64,000 nucleotides of DNA from a virus. The position numbers and the translations under genes are program-made. The DNA lies in the IMG/VR virus record IMGVR_UViG_3300009034_002371, positions 18,762 to 82,761 of that record. One strand, written 5' to 3'. Below, one piece after another: positions 41,267 through 49,675 of this stretch (positions are counted from its first letter, which is position 1; each line of letters begins with the position of its first letter). The notes beneath the pieces are model-generated. The model worked only from the letters and a program-made list of their open reading frames with translations, ran no database searches and had not been told where the DNA came from.

Positions 41267-42124
41267 ATGGCAAGCTCAAGTTCTAAAGTACCCCGTGATA
41301 CAGGTACATTTGAGTATCGTTATCGAGATAGCGCTCTGCCACCTGTAATTCATGATGATGAAAAGTATAATCTACCATCACAGGATTTCATCGATGAACT
41401 AAACGACCCTTCATTTTTCCAGGGAGATTTTTATGAGGATGTAAGTCTAAGTTCTAGCTCATCGAGCTCTTGTTCTCCAAGTCCAAGTTCATCAAGCTCA
41501 AGTAGTATAAGTCTTTCGTGTTCTAGCTCTTCAAGTTATAGTTCACAGTCGGTAAGTAGTTCATCTTCAAGTTGTAGTAGTCTTGAAGCCCCAGACGTAA
41601 CTGACGCCAGAGTAGACCCACCACGTTTTCGTTCCGGTGAAATTATATGTGCTAGGTATACCTATCATGGTGCTTTTCCTGAAGCCGGTTCTCAGATCCG
41701 TTGGTATAAGAACGATGTATATCAGCCGGATCATGATAATGAGATATGTTTCGAAGTAACTGGTCAACGGGGAGATGTTTGGTTCTTCTATGTTACACCA
41801 TGTGATGCGTTTGTATGTGGGAACCCTGTGGAGTCTCTCCCTGGGATTATGATAAATAACCCTCCGTCTGCACCCTCCCGTATAGAGATTGTTCCTCATA
41901 ATCCACAGGTGGATGATGACTTATTTGCAATTGTAGAGGGATCTGTCGATCTCGATGGTGACAGGATTATATATCATATAACATGGTACAGACTCAGGGA
42001 CGGGGTTACTGAGGAGTTAGTAGCGTATCGTAATAAGACTACGGTACCGTATACTGAGGTACAGGAGGGAGATGTATTCTCCATTGAGGCTAGGGCATTT
42101 GACGGAAGTGATGAGTCCGGGTAG
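41267..42124 (+). CDS. poly-Ser and Ig/FN3-like domain virion protein
   Basis: 285 residues, ATG 41267 with a GGTAG-type weak site. N-terminal ~60 residues unique (FEYRYRDSALPPVIHDDEKY...), then poly-Ser (about 60-107, 'SLSSSSSSSCSPSPSSSSSS'), then two Ig-like repeats ('SGEIICARYTYHGAFPEAGS' with RWYKNDVYQPDHD, and 'DLDGDRIIYHITWYRLRDG'). Similar Ig repeats occur in the 45836 product (IQWYRNGGRQSGYDNL). Probable structural or fibre-decorating protein at the end of cargo block 2, next to the neck genes. Confidence 0.6.
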   Translation: MASSSSKVPRDTGTFEYRYRDSALPPVIHDDEKYNLPSQDFIDELNDPSFFQGDFYEDVSLSSSSSSSCSPSPSSSSSSSISLSCSSSSSYSSQSVSSSSSSCSSLEAPDVTDARVDPPRFRSGEIICARYTYHGAFPEAGSQIRWYKNDVYQPDHDNEICFEVTGQRGDVWFFYVTPCDAFVCGNPVESLPGIMINNPPSAPSRIEIVPHNPQVDDDLFAIVEGSVDLDGDRIIYHITWYRLRDGVTEELVAYRNKTTVPYTEVQEGDVFSIEARAFDGSDESG

Positions 42125-42215
42125 TGAATTCATAGCCCCATGCCTTTCCGTTGGTTATAGGGGATTAGGGGGTTTAGCCGTATATTAGTAGGCGAGGCTC
42201 TCTACTAGACTTTGG

Positions 42216-42263
42216 CATAGTGGTGGGCTACACGAAGGTGCTCCTCTCCGTGCCCATACTATG
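42216..42263 (+). other. imperfect hairpin upstream of the neck gene
   Basis: CATAGT-GGT-GGGC (42216-42228) pairs with GCCC-AT-ACTATG (42252-42263), a 10-bp interrupted stem with a 23-nt loop. It lies in the 196-nt gap 42125-42320, the largest one of this part, between the poly-Ser gene and the next morphogenesis gene. Could influence transcript level or be a processing site; no T-run, so not an obvious terminator. Nothing else was seen in this gap. Confidence 0.3.
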
Positions 42264-42320
42264 ACAGAGCTCCTCTCGACTAGTTGGGGAGCCTCTCCTA
42301 TACCTCGCGGGGTGATAAAG

Positions 42321-43259
42321 ATGCCTGTATGGGTTACAGATAACTTTTTTAGGACTATGAGATACTTTAATCGGTTCATAGGTCTACAGGCTCATGAGCC
42401 TGTGTACCTACTGTTTAGGAAGTGGTCTGGTCCCGTAATCTCTGGCACAGCGTCTGGCTTTCGTCTTAACCCTGTTTACCAAAGATATGAATTTACCCTG
42501 TATACACCACCTACGCCTATAGTAGGCACCGGGAAGCCCTTCTTGCTATCTTTAAAGTTATTCCTAGATGGCGCCGAAATGAATCCTGTATATCAGTACG
42601 ACCTAACAACATCAAATCTTGACTTTTGGATGGAGATAGATAAGGGAGGGCCCAAAGATCCAGATAGCTATGGTGGTTATATTGTAGGCTTTCATGATGG
42701 TTTTGACCCTGCTGGACATATAATAGAGTACCGCTACGAAGAAGTTTGTCACTGCGTAGATGTTGGAGAGGAGAGTTTTCATCCTGACTCTAGATGTTCG
42801 ACCTGTTACGGTACAGGATTTGTGGGTGGCTATGATCAATATACGTCATTCCAAGAAAGAGAAGCTGGGCGGATTGTTAAGCCAGCTAATACTATCCTTT
42901 GTAGGTTCCCTATTACTTCTGAAATACTAAAGATAAGCAGATACGGTGGTGAAATAGTTACTCAGAGAAAGAGCTGGGCCATCGTTAGCCCACTTTTGCA
43001 TGACTGGGATATACTTATAAGAATGAGAGCTTACGGTGCTCCTATGCAGCTAAATCCTACTACACTCACGGTGCCAGATGAACGATACTGGATCATAGAG
43101 TGGGAACACTCATCTGCAAGGCCTTCATACGACCTGCCCCTGAGGGCGCAGCCCGGGATGCATGCTGTGCGAAAGGGAGTTACTCTTCACCAAAAATTTA
43201 ACACAGCGGAGATACAGCCACAACATATAGCGTATCAGATTCCGTTCCTGAGAGGGTAA
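42321..43259 (+). CDS. virion structural protein with zinc-binding CxC...CxxCxGTG motif (neck region)
   Basis: 312 residues from ATG 42321 with GGGGTGAT (42309-42316); the in-frame ATG 42261 upstream lies in the hairpin and has no site. The middle has VCHCVDVG... RCSTCYGTGFVGGYDQYTSF, a CxC and CxxC pair with the GTGFxGGY run that I associate with a large-myophage virion protein group. It begins the second stretch of morphogenesis genes (42321, 43264, 43764) leading to the tail sheath, so a head-closure or neck role is likely. Exact equivalent not determined. Confidence 0.6.
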   Translation: MPVWVTDNFFRTMRYFNRFIGLQAHEPVYLLFRKWSGPVISGTASGFRLNPVYQRYEFTLYTPPTPIVGTGKPFLLSLKLFLDGAEMNPVYQYDLTTSNLDFWMEIDKGGPKDPDSYGGYIVGFHDGFDPAGHIIEYRYEEVCHCVDVGEESFHPDSRCSTCYGTGFVGGYDQYTSFQEREAGRIVKPANTILCRFPITSEILKISRYGGEIVTQRKSWAIVSPLLHDWDILIRMRAYGAPMQLNPTTLTVPDERYWIIEWEHSSARPSYDLPLRAQPGMHAVRKGVTLHQKFNTAEIQPQHIAYQIPFLRG

Positions 43260-43263
43260 TAGC

Positions 43264-43761
43264 ATGGTTATATCTGTTGCCTCACTAGTTGGTAGGGTTC
43301 TCGTTCAACGGGGCATGAATCAGCTAATAGCCCAGGTGACAGCACAAGCTGTTGAAGAAGTGATTGAATCTTTTAGGGAAGAAAGTGCAGAACTCGCCAG
43401 CCAGCGAATCGGAGTTATTGATATAGAATCCGATACATGGTACGCTTTTCATATGGCCAATCGACAGAGTTGGGAAGCTGGGCTTCGTAAGTGGGCTGAT
43501 GTGCTTAAAAGAGAAATCCCACGACGTTACGTTGGACAGGGTGCAGGACCCGGGAGCAGATCAATGTTCAGGACAGATATAAATGCTACTGGGGAGGGTT
43601 TGGATATACGTCTTGTTCGTCTACCTGGATCTCCTCGCGGGATTAGTAGAGCTGCTGCCCAAGGGGTTATACGAAAAGCTGTTCAGGATACTATAAAGGC
43701 TTATATAAGGTGTGTTGCTACCGGTGGTGCAGGTTTCCCGGAGGATTATGAGGGTGCTTGA
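43264..43761 (+). CDS. HK97-gp10-like head-tail joining candidate
   Basis: 165 residues, ATG 43264. Helical N-terminal ('LIAQVTAQAVEEVIESFREE') and a globular middle ('WEAGLRKWADVLKREIPRRY'), then 'GVIRKAVQDTIKAYIRCV'. Length, position between a virion protein and a tail-terminator-like gene, and general pattern suggest the head-tail joining/gp10-like family, but I see no diagnostic motif. It overlaps the ribosome site of the following gene. Confidence 0.45.
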   Translation: MVISVASLVGRVLVQRGMNQLIAQVTAQAVEEVIESFREESAELASQRIGVIDIESDTWYAFHMANRQSWEAGLRKWADVLKREIPRRYVGQGAGPGSRSMFRTDINATGEGLDIRLVRLPGSPRGISRAAAQGVIRKAVQDTIKAYIRCVATGGAGFPEDYEGA

Positions 43762-43763
43762 TA

Positions 43764-44555
43764 ATGGCATTTTACAGGTTTACTCGCTCTTGTAGACAAG
43801 TTCTAATCAATTATTTGCAGAGTCAGTTGAGCAGATCAGAGAAGCACTGGGACGGATCTGAGTGGGTTGAGCTGCCAGAGATTCGTGTTGTAGATGCTCA
43901 TGAATATCAACCGAGGCTGCTTCCGGCTGTTGTTACAGATACGGTCATGGGTAATATACGAACTCTATCTTTTAACCATGTTATTCACGTGTGGACAGAT
44001 GATTACGGCCTCTACGGGCCCCGTAATGCCACGTATCAGGTATTTGGTGGTAGGGGTGACTTTGATGTGACATTTTTCTGTGGCGCTAATGATAGAGAGC
44101 TCCAACAAAAGTTAGTTGATGTAACGACGATGTATTTGACGATTGGTCGTGGATACCTTTGGCTTTACCGGTTTGTATTGGTGGGTGATGTGAGAATACA
44201 AGGTGATGGTGTCGAGGGTGAGGTACAACAAGAGAGGGTGTGGTATGGTAACTTGCTCACGCCTGTATCTGCTGACTGGCGACTAATCGTGCCCCGAGAT
44301 CAGGTCGAGCGTTTTGATATTGATATTGATTTGGTAACACCGGACGATCCATTTGAGAGTCCAGATGGACTTGCACCTGGAGTACTTACTCCCATGGATC
44401 CAGAGGGTGCAAGAGCCAGACTCGTAGAAATGCAGAGGCAGGAGTCAGCGCAAGCACCTGCTAGTTCATTGAGAGACCTCATGATAGAAGGTTCCGATGC
44501 CGAGGATTTGCCCCTTCGACCTATGAGAAGTTATAAGAAGGTCCAGAAGGAATAG
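43764..44555 (+). CDS. tail terminator/completion-like protein
   Basis: 263 residues from ATG 43764 (AGGGTG site; TTG 43758 rejected). Pattern: 'FDVTFFCGANDRELQQKLVD' followed by 'TMYLTIGRGYLWLYRF' and 'VWYGNLLTPVSADWRLIV', which recalls the tail-terminator/tail-completion type seen upstream of sheath genes in contractile phages. The C-terminal ~80 residues are acidic and disordered ('TPDDPFESPDGLAPG'). It is followed after 33 nt by cargo block 3, which separates it from the sheath. Confidence 0.5.
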   Translation: MAFYRFTRSCRQVLINYLQSQLSRSEKHWDGSEWVELPEIRVVDAHEYQPRLLPAVVTDTVMGNIRTLSFNHVIHVWTDDYGLYGPRNATYQVFGGRGDFDVTFFCGANDRELQQKLVDVTTMYLTIGRGYLWLYRFVLVGDVRIQGDGVEGEVQQERVWYGNLLTPVSADWRLIVPRDQVERFDIDIDLVTPDDPFESPDGLAPGVLTPMDPEGARARLVEMQRQESAQAPASSLRDLMIEGSDAEDLPLRPMRSYKKVQKE

Positions 44556-44588
44556 CTTTGTGGTGGAGTTTCGAGGAGGTTATATATA

Positions 44589-45836
44589 ATGGCACTTAAC
44601 GCAGCGATTGTGTGGGAGGTAAGAACCTCCGGCAATAATAATAATGGTGGAGGCTTCAAAGCGGGGGCATCTGGGACTGATCGCTCGCAACAGGACGCTG
44701 CCCATTTATCTTTTACCGATCTAGAAGTTAAGGGCGCGGTCTATACCAGAGTATACTCTGTCACAGAGAATGCAAACTTAGTTGCTACTTGTATTGGAAA
44801 CTTAATCCATATAACTGGCGACGGTGGCTCCGGGCTTTTTACAGTCGGGTTTTATGAGGTCACTGGGCAAGGTAACGATGGTAATAACTATCTCGATATA
44901 GATAGGAACTGCGCTACTGGTAATGCTAGTGACGGAATTGCCGCCCTCGGGGGCGCTGTTGCGGACTTATTGGAGATAGATAGTGTTGTAGTCGCGGGTA
45001 ATACCATGTATGTTAAAGCTGGAACGTACGCTCACGCTAGTGCGTTAAGTGTAAACAATGGTACTGCTAGTCTATATATTAAAACAATAGGCTATAATAC
45101 TGCTAGGGGTGACGCCCCCACAGGTGATAACAGGCCACTGATACAGGACGGCGGTAACGAACAGAAATGGGGAACGTATAACGAGATTGAGAATTTCAGA
45201 CGTACAGGTTCTCACACCTACGGTATCTATACTTTGAACTACTGCGTTATTCGCAATTGCAAGAGTACGGTAGCAGCTAACACACGCTGCTTCAGGTATG
45301 GTGCTGGAAGTGTTGTGATCGATTGTGAAGCTATTGGACCTGGTACCCTAGGGATAGGTTTTGAATCGTCCGGAGGTGGTTCATTTACAATAGCTTGTTA
45401 TGCCGAGGGTTTGAACCGAGGCTATGAACATGTAATAGGTAATGAGGTAGTCGCCTTCTGCACTTTCGATACTTGTACATATGGGTGGTACGGTAATAAC
45501 GTTAATGGTCGCCCAGGTTGTAAAATTCTCAATAATAATTTTTATAACAGCTCGAATACTGGTGTGTATGGTAATTATGGAGGGCAGACAGCGTATTCCT
45601 GGCTCGTTCTGAATAACCAATTTGTGGACTGCGGTGTTGGCATGCAAATAACTATTTCTTCGCCAGGGGTATATCTTGATTTTAATAACTTCTTTAATAA
45701 TACCACAGATGTAACTAACGTTATCAAGGGTGCAAATACAACAGCGAACAATCCCGGATATACAAATGCCCCTGCTGGCGATTTCAGTGGTGTTGACAGT
45801 GCAGACGGCTTTGGTATTAGACTTGGAGTTGGATAA
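44589..45836 (+). CDS. right-handed beta-helix fibre or tailspike protein, paralogue of 25669
   Basis: 415 residues, ATG 44589 with a GAGGAGG site. N-terminus WEVRTSGNNNNGGGFKAGA is the attachment segment shared with 25669. Beta-helix coils include 'SVVIDCEAIGPGTLGIGFES', 'AFCTFDTCTYGWYGNNVNG' and 'NNNFYNSSNTGVYGNY'; ends 'NNFFNNTTDVTN' like 25669 ('NNWYNNGGNDVTN'). The TAA stop overlaps the next ATG (TAATG), so it is coupled to the poly-Ser/LVIVD gene; the two may form one appendage. Receptor-binding candidate. Confidence 0.68.
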   Translation: MALNAAIVWEVRTSGNNNNGGGFKAGASGTDRSQQDAAHLSFTDLEVKGAVYTRVYSVTENANLVATCIGNLIHITGDGGSGLFTVGFYEVTGQGNDGNNYLDIDRNCATGNASDGIAALGGAVADLLEIDSVVVAGNTMYVKAGTYAHASALSVNNGTASLYIKTIGYNTARGDAPTGDNRPLIQDGGNEQKWGTYNEIENFRRTGSHTYGIYTLNYCVIRNCKSTVAANTRCFRYGAGSVVIDCEAIGPGTLGIGFESSGGGSFTIACYAEGLNRGYEHVIGNEVVAFCTFDTCTYGWYGNNVNGRPGCKILNNNFYNSSNTGVYGNYGGQTAYSWLVLNNQFVDCGVGMQITISSPGVYLDFNNFFNNTTDVTNVIKGANTTANNPGYTNAPAGDFSGVDSADGFGIRLGVG

Positions 45837-47935
45837 TGGCTCAAGCAACAATATACCAAGGGGCCTGGCAGCAAAGTACCTATCAAGGGGCCTGGCAAGA
45901 GCAAGCGCCTGTTTCCAGTTCGTCTTCATCCTTGAGCAACTCATCGAGTAGCTGTTCATCAAGCTTCAGCTCATCGAGTTCATGTTCAAGTAGCTTCAGT
46001 AGCTGTTCCTCGAGTTCAAGCTTCTCGAGTAGCAGTTTCAGTTCATCGAGTAGCAGTTTCAGCTCATCAAGTTCATGTTCAAGTAGCTTCAGTAGCTGCA
46101 GTTCATCGTTTTCGAGTTCATGTAGCAGCTCATCGAGCTTCAGCTCATCGAGTTCATGTTCAAGTAGCTTCAGTAGCTGCAGTTCATCGTTCTCGAGTTC
46201 ATGTTCAAGTAGCTTCTCAAGTAGCTGTTCGTCAAGCTTTGCTTCCAGCTCATGCAGTAGCAGTTTTAGTTCCGGTTCGCTTTCATCCTCATCTTCGAGC
46301 AGTTTGGCTGTTCCGCGTCCACCAGAGGCTCGGAACGTGATTATTCGACCTCTAAGTCCACGGCCTCATCATGATCTAGAGCTGACCTATGATTACTATG
46401 ATCCTGACGGTGACCCCGAGCAGGGATCTTTAATCCAGTGGTATAGGAATGGTGGGCGTCAATCGGGCTATGATAACTTGTCAACACTTCCCTACACGGC
46501 TACCAGTGCAGGTGAAATCTGGTACGCTATGGTTCGACCGAGAGATAATCAGGGGTTGTGGGGAAACTGGGCTATTTCTAACATTGTGCGGATATCGTCT
46601 GTCATTACAGACTGGTATTATGGTCCGGGTGCATATCCAAGCAGACAATTCGAGCGCCGGCCGGTAGTTCCTAGCTTTTCAAGTTCATCACGTTCAGTAA
46701 GTTCAGTAAGTGCAAGTTCTTCGAGTAGTTCTAGTTTATCAGGTATAAGCAGTTCGAGTAGTAGATCATCCGAGTCGCTTTCTGAATCATACTACTTTAT
46801 GGATACTGCATTCAAGTCTACAAGCTCCTATGTGTTTGCTACTGTTATAAGTTACGCCACCGGCAATCCTAGGGGAGTTGTGTCTATAGATGTGGACGAT
46901 CCATCGAACCCGAGCATTGTTGGCTGGTTGCCAATTGATCCTACTGTTTATGGTAGCGTTAAACATTGTCAGATTACAAATTCTGGCCACCTTGCAGTGA
47001 GCCTTAGTGAATGGAGTGGTGTTTCTGGAGGTGTAATCTTAGTTGATATATCTAACCCTGCCTCCATGTCGTTGATGGGGAAATATAGTCTTGGAAATCC
47101 AGCCACATATGTTACCAGTGTGAACTACTTCGATGTGGCTACCATCACGGGGCCTGAGGAACGTATTTATCTTGCAACAGCTGATAGTGCGCTGGGATTA
47201 GTTGCCGTAGATATAGATAATCCTAATAGTTTAACCAAGGCCGGTGACTATGTGCCAGGGACGGAGATTTTTGATGTTGCTGTTACTAATAACAATGTTG
47301 TTGTTATAACTAATAACAGAGTTCGGTTCTTGTCTAGAAACGATTCTCTTACACTTCAGAGCGAGCCCGATCTAACGACAGCCCCTGGAACTTCCGGGAG
47401 CTGTCCTACCTGCAACTACGACCCAAGCAAAGCTACGGGCTTTAACGATACTGATTTCAAGTTACTTACTCTTGCCGCAGACGCAGCAGCAAACGTTGTC
47501 TATTTTGTAGTACGTAAACTCGATGCAACAGCAAGCCACTTATGGGTGGTCAACTCCGGTGGAGTGGAAAGTCTTGCCCCAATTAGTTTTGGAACTACAT
47601 CAGATCTTCAAATGGTTATTTACTTCAACACCGGAGTATATGTATGTGCTTCGGTTAGTGCTCGTATATTGTACTCCCACGATTCAAATAATACTATTGA
47701 TTTTTGCGACACCCCTTGGTATATGGGAATGAACTGTGGACCACCAACACCGTCCATTTACCTAGATTACCCTGTGTCTAAAGATACTAAAAGTCATGAT
47801 ATTATAGGAATAGATGGGGGTATAGTGTCTGCAACACCTTATATATTCTGTGCTTGTATGGATGAGGGGTTGAGGATTTATGACGTAACTGACATAAGTA
47901 ATCTTTCATTGGAGTATGTAAACTTTGGTCAATAG
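45836..47935 (+). CDS. QGAWQ/poly-Ser/Ig/LVIVD-propeller virion protein
   Basis: 699 residues, ATG 45836. Order: an N-terminal pair of IYQGAWQ/TYQGAWQ repeats (1-~25); Ser/Cys/Phe tract (~28-156); an Ig-like domain ('IQWYRNGGRQSGYDNLST'); second poly-Ser (~282-320); then a beta-propeller of LVIVD-type repeats ('GVVSIDVDDPSNPSIVGWL', 'GVILVDISNPASMSLMG', 'LVAVDIDNPNSLTKAGDY', 'LRIYDVTDISNLSLEYV'). The same QGAWQ-then-Ser beginning is found in the gene cut by the right edge. Probably a tail-associated or surface protein displaying a propeller at the end of a Ser-rich stalk. Confidence 0.7.
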   Translation: MAQATIYQGAWQQSTYQGAWQEQAPVSSSSSSLSNSSSSCSSSFSSSSSCSSSFSSCSSSSSFSSSSFSSSSSSFSSSSSCSSSFSSCSSSFSSSCSSSSSFSSSSSCSSSFSSCSSSFSSSCSSSFSSSCSSSFASSSCSSSFSSGSLSSSSSSSLAVPRPPEARNVIIRPLSPRPHHDLELTYDYYDPDGDPEQGSLIQWYRNGGRQSGYDNLSTLPYTATSAGEIWYAMVRPRDNQGLWGNWAISNIVRISSVITDWYYGPGAYPSRQFERRPVVPSFSSSSRSVSSVSASSSSSSSLSGISSSSSRSSESLSESYYFMDTAFKSTSSYVFATVISYATGNPRGVVSIDVDDPSNPSIVGWLPIDPTVYGSVKHCQITNSGHLAVSLSEWSGVSGGVILVDISNPASMSLMGKYSLGNPATYVTSVNYFDVATITGPEERIYLATADSALGLVAVDIDNPNSLTKAGDYVPGTEIFDVAVTNNNVVVITNNRVRFLSRNDSLTLQSEPDLTTAPGTSGSCPTCNYDPSKATGFNDTDFKLLTLAADAAANVVYFVVRKLDATASHLWVVNSGGVESLAPISFGTTSDLQMVIYFNTGVYVCASVSARILYSHDSNNTIDFCDTPWYMGMNCGPPTPSIYLDYPVSKDTKSHDIIGIDGGIVSATPYIFCACMDEGLRIYDVTDISNLSLEYVNFGQ
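45922..46305 (+). repeat. second long degenerate Ser/Cys/Phe codon tract
   Basis: About 380 bp of AGY/TCN with TGT/TGC and TTC, sharing blocks such as AGTTCATGTTCAAGTAGC with 39016-39825. Encodes residues ~29-156 of the 45836 product. Probably expanded by slippage or recombination between such tracts. Confidence 0.8.
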
Positions 47936-48045
47936 AGTATCCGGAGAGGAGTTAGGTTTTTATCATTAGGTGATAGGAGGAGAGGAGCGGCCGAGGAAGT
48001 TCTAGTTCCCCGGTGTATCATTACTTATTTAAGGAGGTTGTCAGA

Positions 48046-49512
48046 ATGGCTTACCGTCCACCTGGAGTATATGTCGAGAAGATAGTCAATCCTGGCTTAG
48101 TTGCTATGTTTCAGGGAGCTCGCGTACCTGTTATAGTAGGAGCTGGTCAGCGGACTATAGAGGAGGTAGAGAGTCTTGTACATGGATCTGCGGGGGGTAC
48201 TGATCAGCTTACGTACGCTGCAACATCGATAATAAGATCTGGTGACTATCCGGATCAGATAAAGTATCGGGAAGGTACCGACTTCCTCTTCAGCGGCACG
48301 TTAGCTAACCCCTCACAGAACCTAGTTTGGAGTCCCTCTGGATCAGGTACGCGAGAACCTGATGTAGGAGCAACTTACTGGGTGACGTATAGACGTCCGG
48401 TAGATGATGATCAGTACGATTATCATATGTATACTAACGAGAATGACATCATTCAGCGCCATGGACCCGAGTCCAGTTTTAACCTTGCGACTGTGGGGGC
48501 CATTGTTGCTCTGAGACAGGGTTGTCAACAAGTTGGCATTATCCAGTTGAACCTAGTGGCAGCTACTGAGCAAAGTTACCCACATGGGGATCCTGATGAT
48601 CCAACACCCGCTGAGTGGTATACGGCGTTTATAGACGTCCTACCAATTCTCGAGCAGCTTGATACAGAGCAGTGTAGATACATTGTACCCATGACCACGT
48701 TGGGTGACGAGGCAGGGGAAGAAGATTACGATATCTTCAATGATTACCTGTTCCATGTCGACGAGATGAGCTTGACTTCTCAGCGTAGATGGAGAATGAT
48801 AGTCAGGGGGAAGGCGGCGACCCCGAGTGCATCCAATAGCACCGTTCGGGATGCGTTTAAAACGCAAGCTGAAGGGTACCGCTTCCATAATTCCGCTCGC
48901 AGGATGATAGTAGCCAGCCCGGGCGAGATTTACAGGATAATTCGGGACCCCGATACGGGGATCGCTACTAGAACGCTGTTTGATGGTAGTGTACTTGCAG
49001 CCGCGACTGCCGGTAGAATTTGTTCCTGGAACAATCCTGCAGTTCCTATCACCATGAAGGATTTTGCCGCGATCCAGTTCACCAGGATCTTCAGTAACGC
49101 TGACATGAACTATATGGCAGCTAACGGTGTTTGCGTATACTGGTACAAGGGTGAGAGTCTTAAATGCCGTCATGGTATAACATGCGACCTCACTAATGCT
49201 AATACGCAGGAGATCTCTGTCGTGGAGATAGAGGATTGGATCAAAGTGCAAGCTATCTTTGTACTGGAAAACAGGTATATCGGATCGATTATTGTAGGAG
49301 GGTTAACCGAGTCGATCCGAGCTACCCTAGTTGCACACTGGGAAGGACTGGTAAGAGCACAGAATATTGCAGACTTCGATCAGGGCTCTATTACAGTGAC
49401 CCAGAATGAAACTGATCCTCGTATCATTGATGTATACGGCAGGATAAAACCAGCGTACCCACTAAACTGGATTGATATTCGATTCATGTTCTACGCTGGT
49501 CCTGCCACATAA
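48046..49512 (+). CDS. contractile tail sheath protein
   Basis: 488 residues from ATG 48046 (AAGGAGG at 48031-48037; the frame from 48013 adds 11 non-conserved residues). N-terminus YRPPGVYVEKIVNPG is the classical sheath start, and the C-terminal domain ('ANGVCVYWYKGESLKCRHGI', 'FVLENRYIGSIIVGGLTESI', 'GRIKPAYPLNWIDIRFMF') fits the conserved sheath core. Polymerises around the tube and contracts on infection. It has its own 110-nt leader (47936-48045), in which I see a 5-bp hairpin TATCA/TGATA but no clear promoter; it is the first gene of the tail module. Confidence 0.92.
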   Translation: MAYRPPGVYVEKIVNPGLVAMFQGARVPVIVGAGQRTIEEVESLVHGSAGGTDQLTYAATSIIRSGDYPDQIKYREGTDFLFSGTLANPSQNLVWSPSGSGTREPDVGATYWVTYRRPVDDDQYDYHMYTNENDIIQRHGPESSFNLATVGAIVALRQGCQQVGIIQLNLVAATEQSYPHGDPDDPTPAEWYTAFIDVLPILEQLDTEQCRYIVPMTTLGDEAGEEDYDIFNDYLFHVDEMSLTSQRRWRMIVRGKAATPSASNSTVRDAFKTQAEGYRFHNSARRMIVASPGEIYRIIRDPDTGIATRTLFDGSVLAAATAGRICSWNNPAVPITMKDFAAIQFTRIFSNADMNYMAANGVCVYWYKGESLKCRHGITCDLTNANTQEISVVEIEDWIKVQAIFVLENRYIGSIIVGGLTESIRATLVAHWEGLVRAQNIADFDQGSITVTQNETDPRIIDVYGRIKPAYPLNWIDIRFMFYAGPAT

Positions 49513-49588
49513 GGCCTCATGATTAGCACTTGCGTCAAGAGGTACATTATTGTGTAATCTTCGATTGAAGGTGGGCGTTAACTCGCCT

Positions 49589-49631
49589 GGACTCTAGGGT
49601 GGTGCCGCGAGAGGGTAACCACCTTAGGTCC
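49589..49631 (+). promoter_or_regulatory. hairpin with T-box-like core between sheath and tube genes
   Basis: In the 163-nt gap 49513-49675. Stem: GGACT/GGTCC (49589-49593 with 49627-49631), a short internal loop, then AGGGTGGT/ACCACCTT (49596-49603 with 49618-49625). A small upstream hairpin GGCG/CGCC (49574-49577, 49584-49587) precedes it. Bases 49596-49609, AGGGTGGTGCCGCG, differ at one position from the canonical T-box sequence AGGGTGGNACCGCG. No U-run follows. Likely attenuates or stabilises sheath/tube transcripts; T-box identity is unproven. Confidence 0.35.
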
Positions 49632-49675
49632 TTGGTGTATGCTCATATATTGAAGATTTGAAGGGAGGATGAAAG

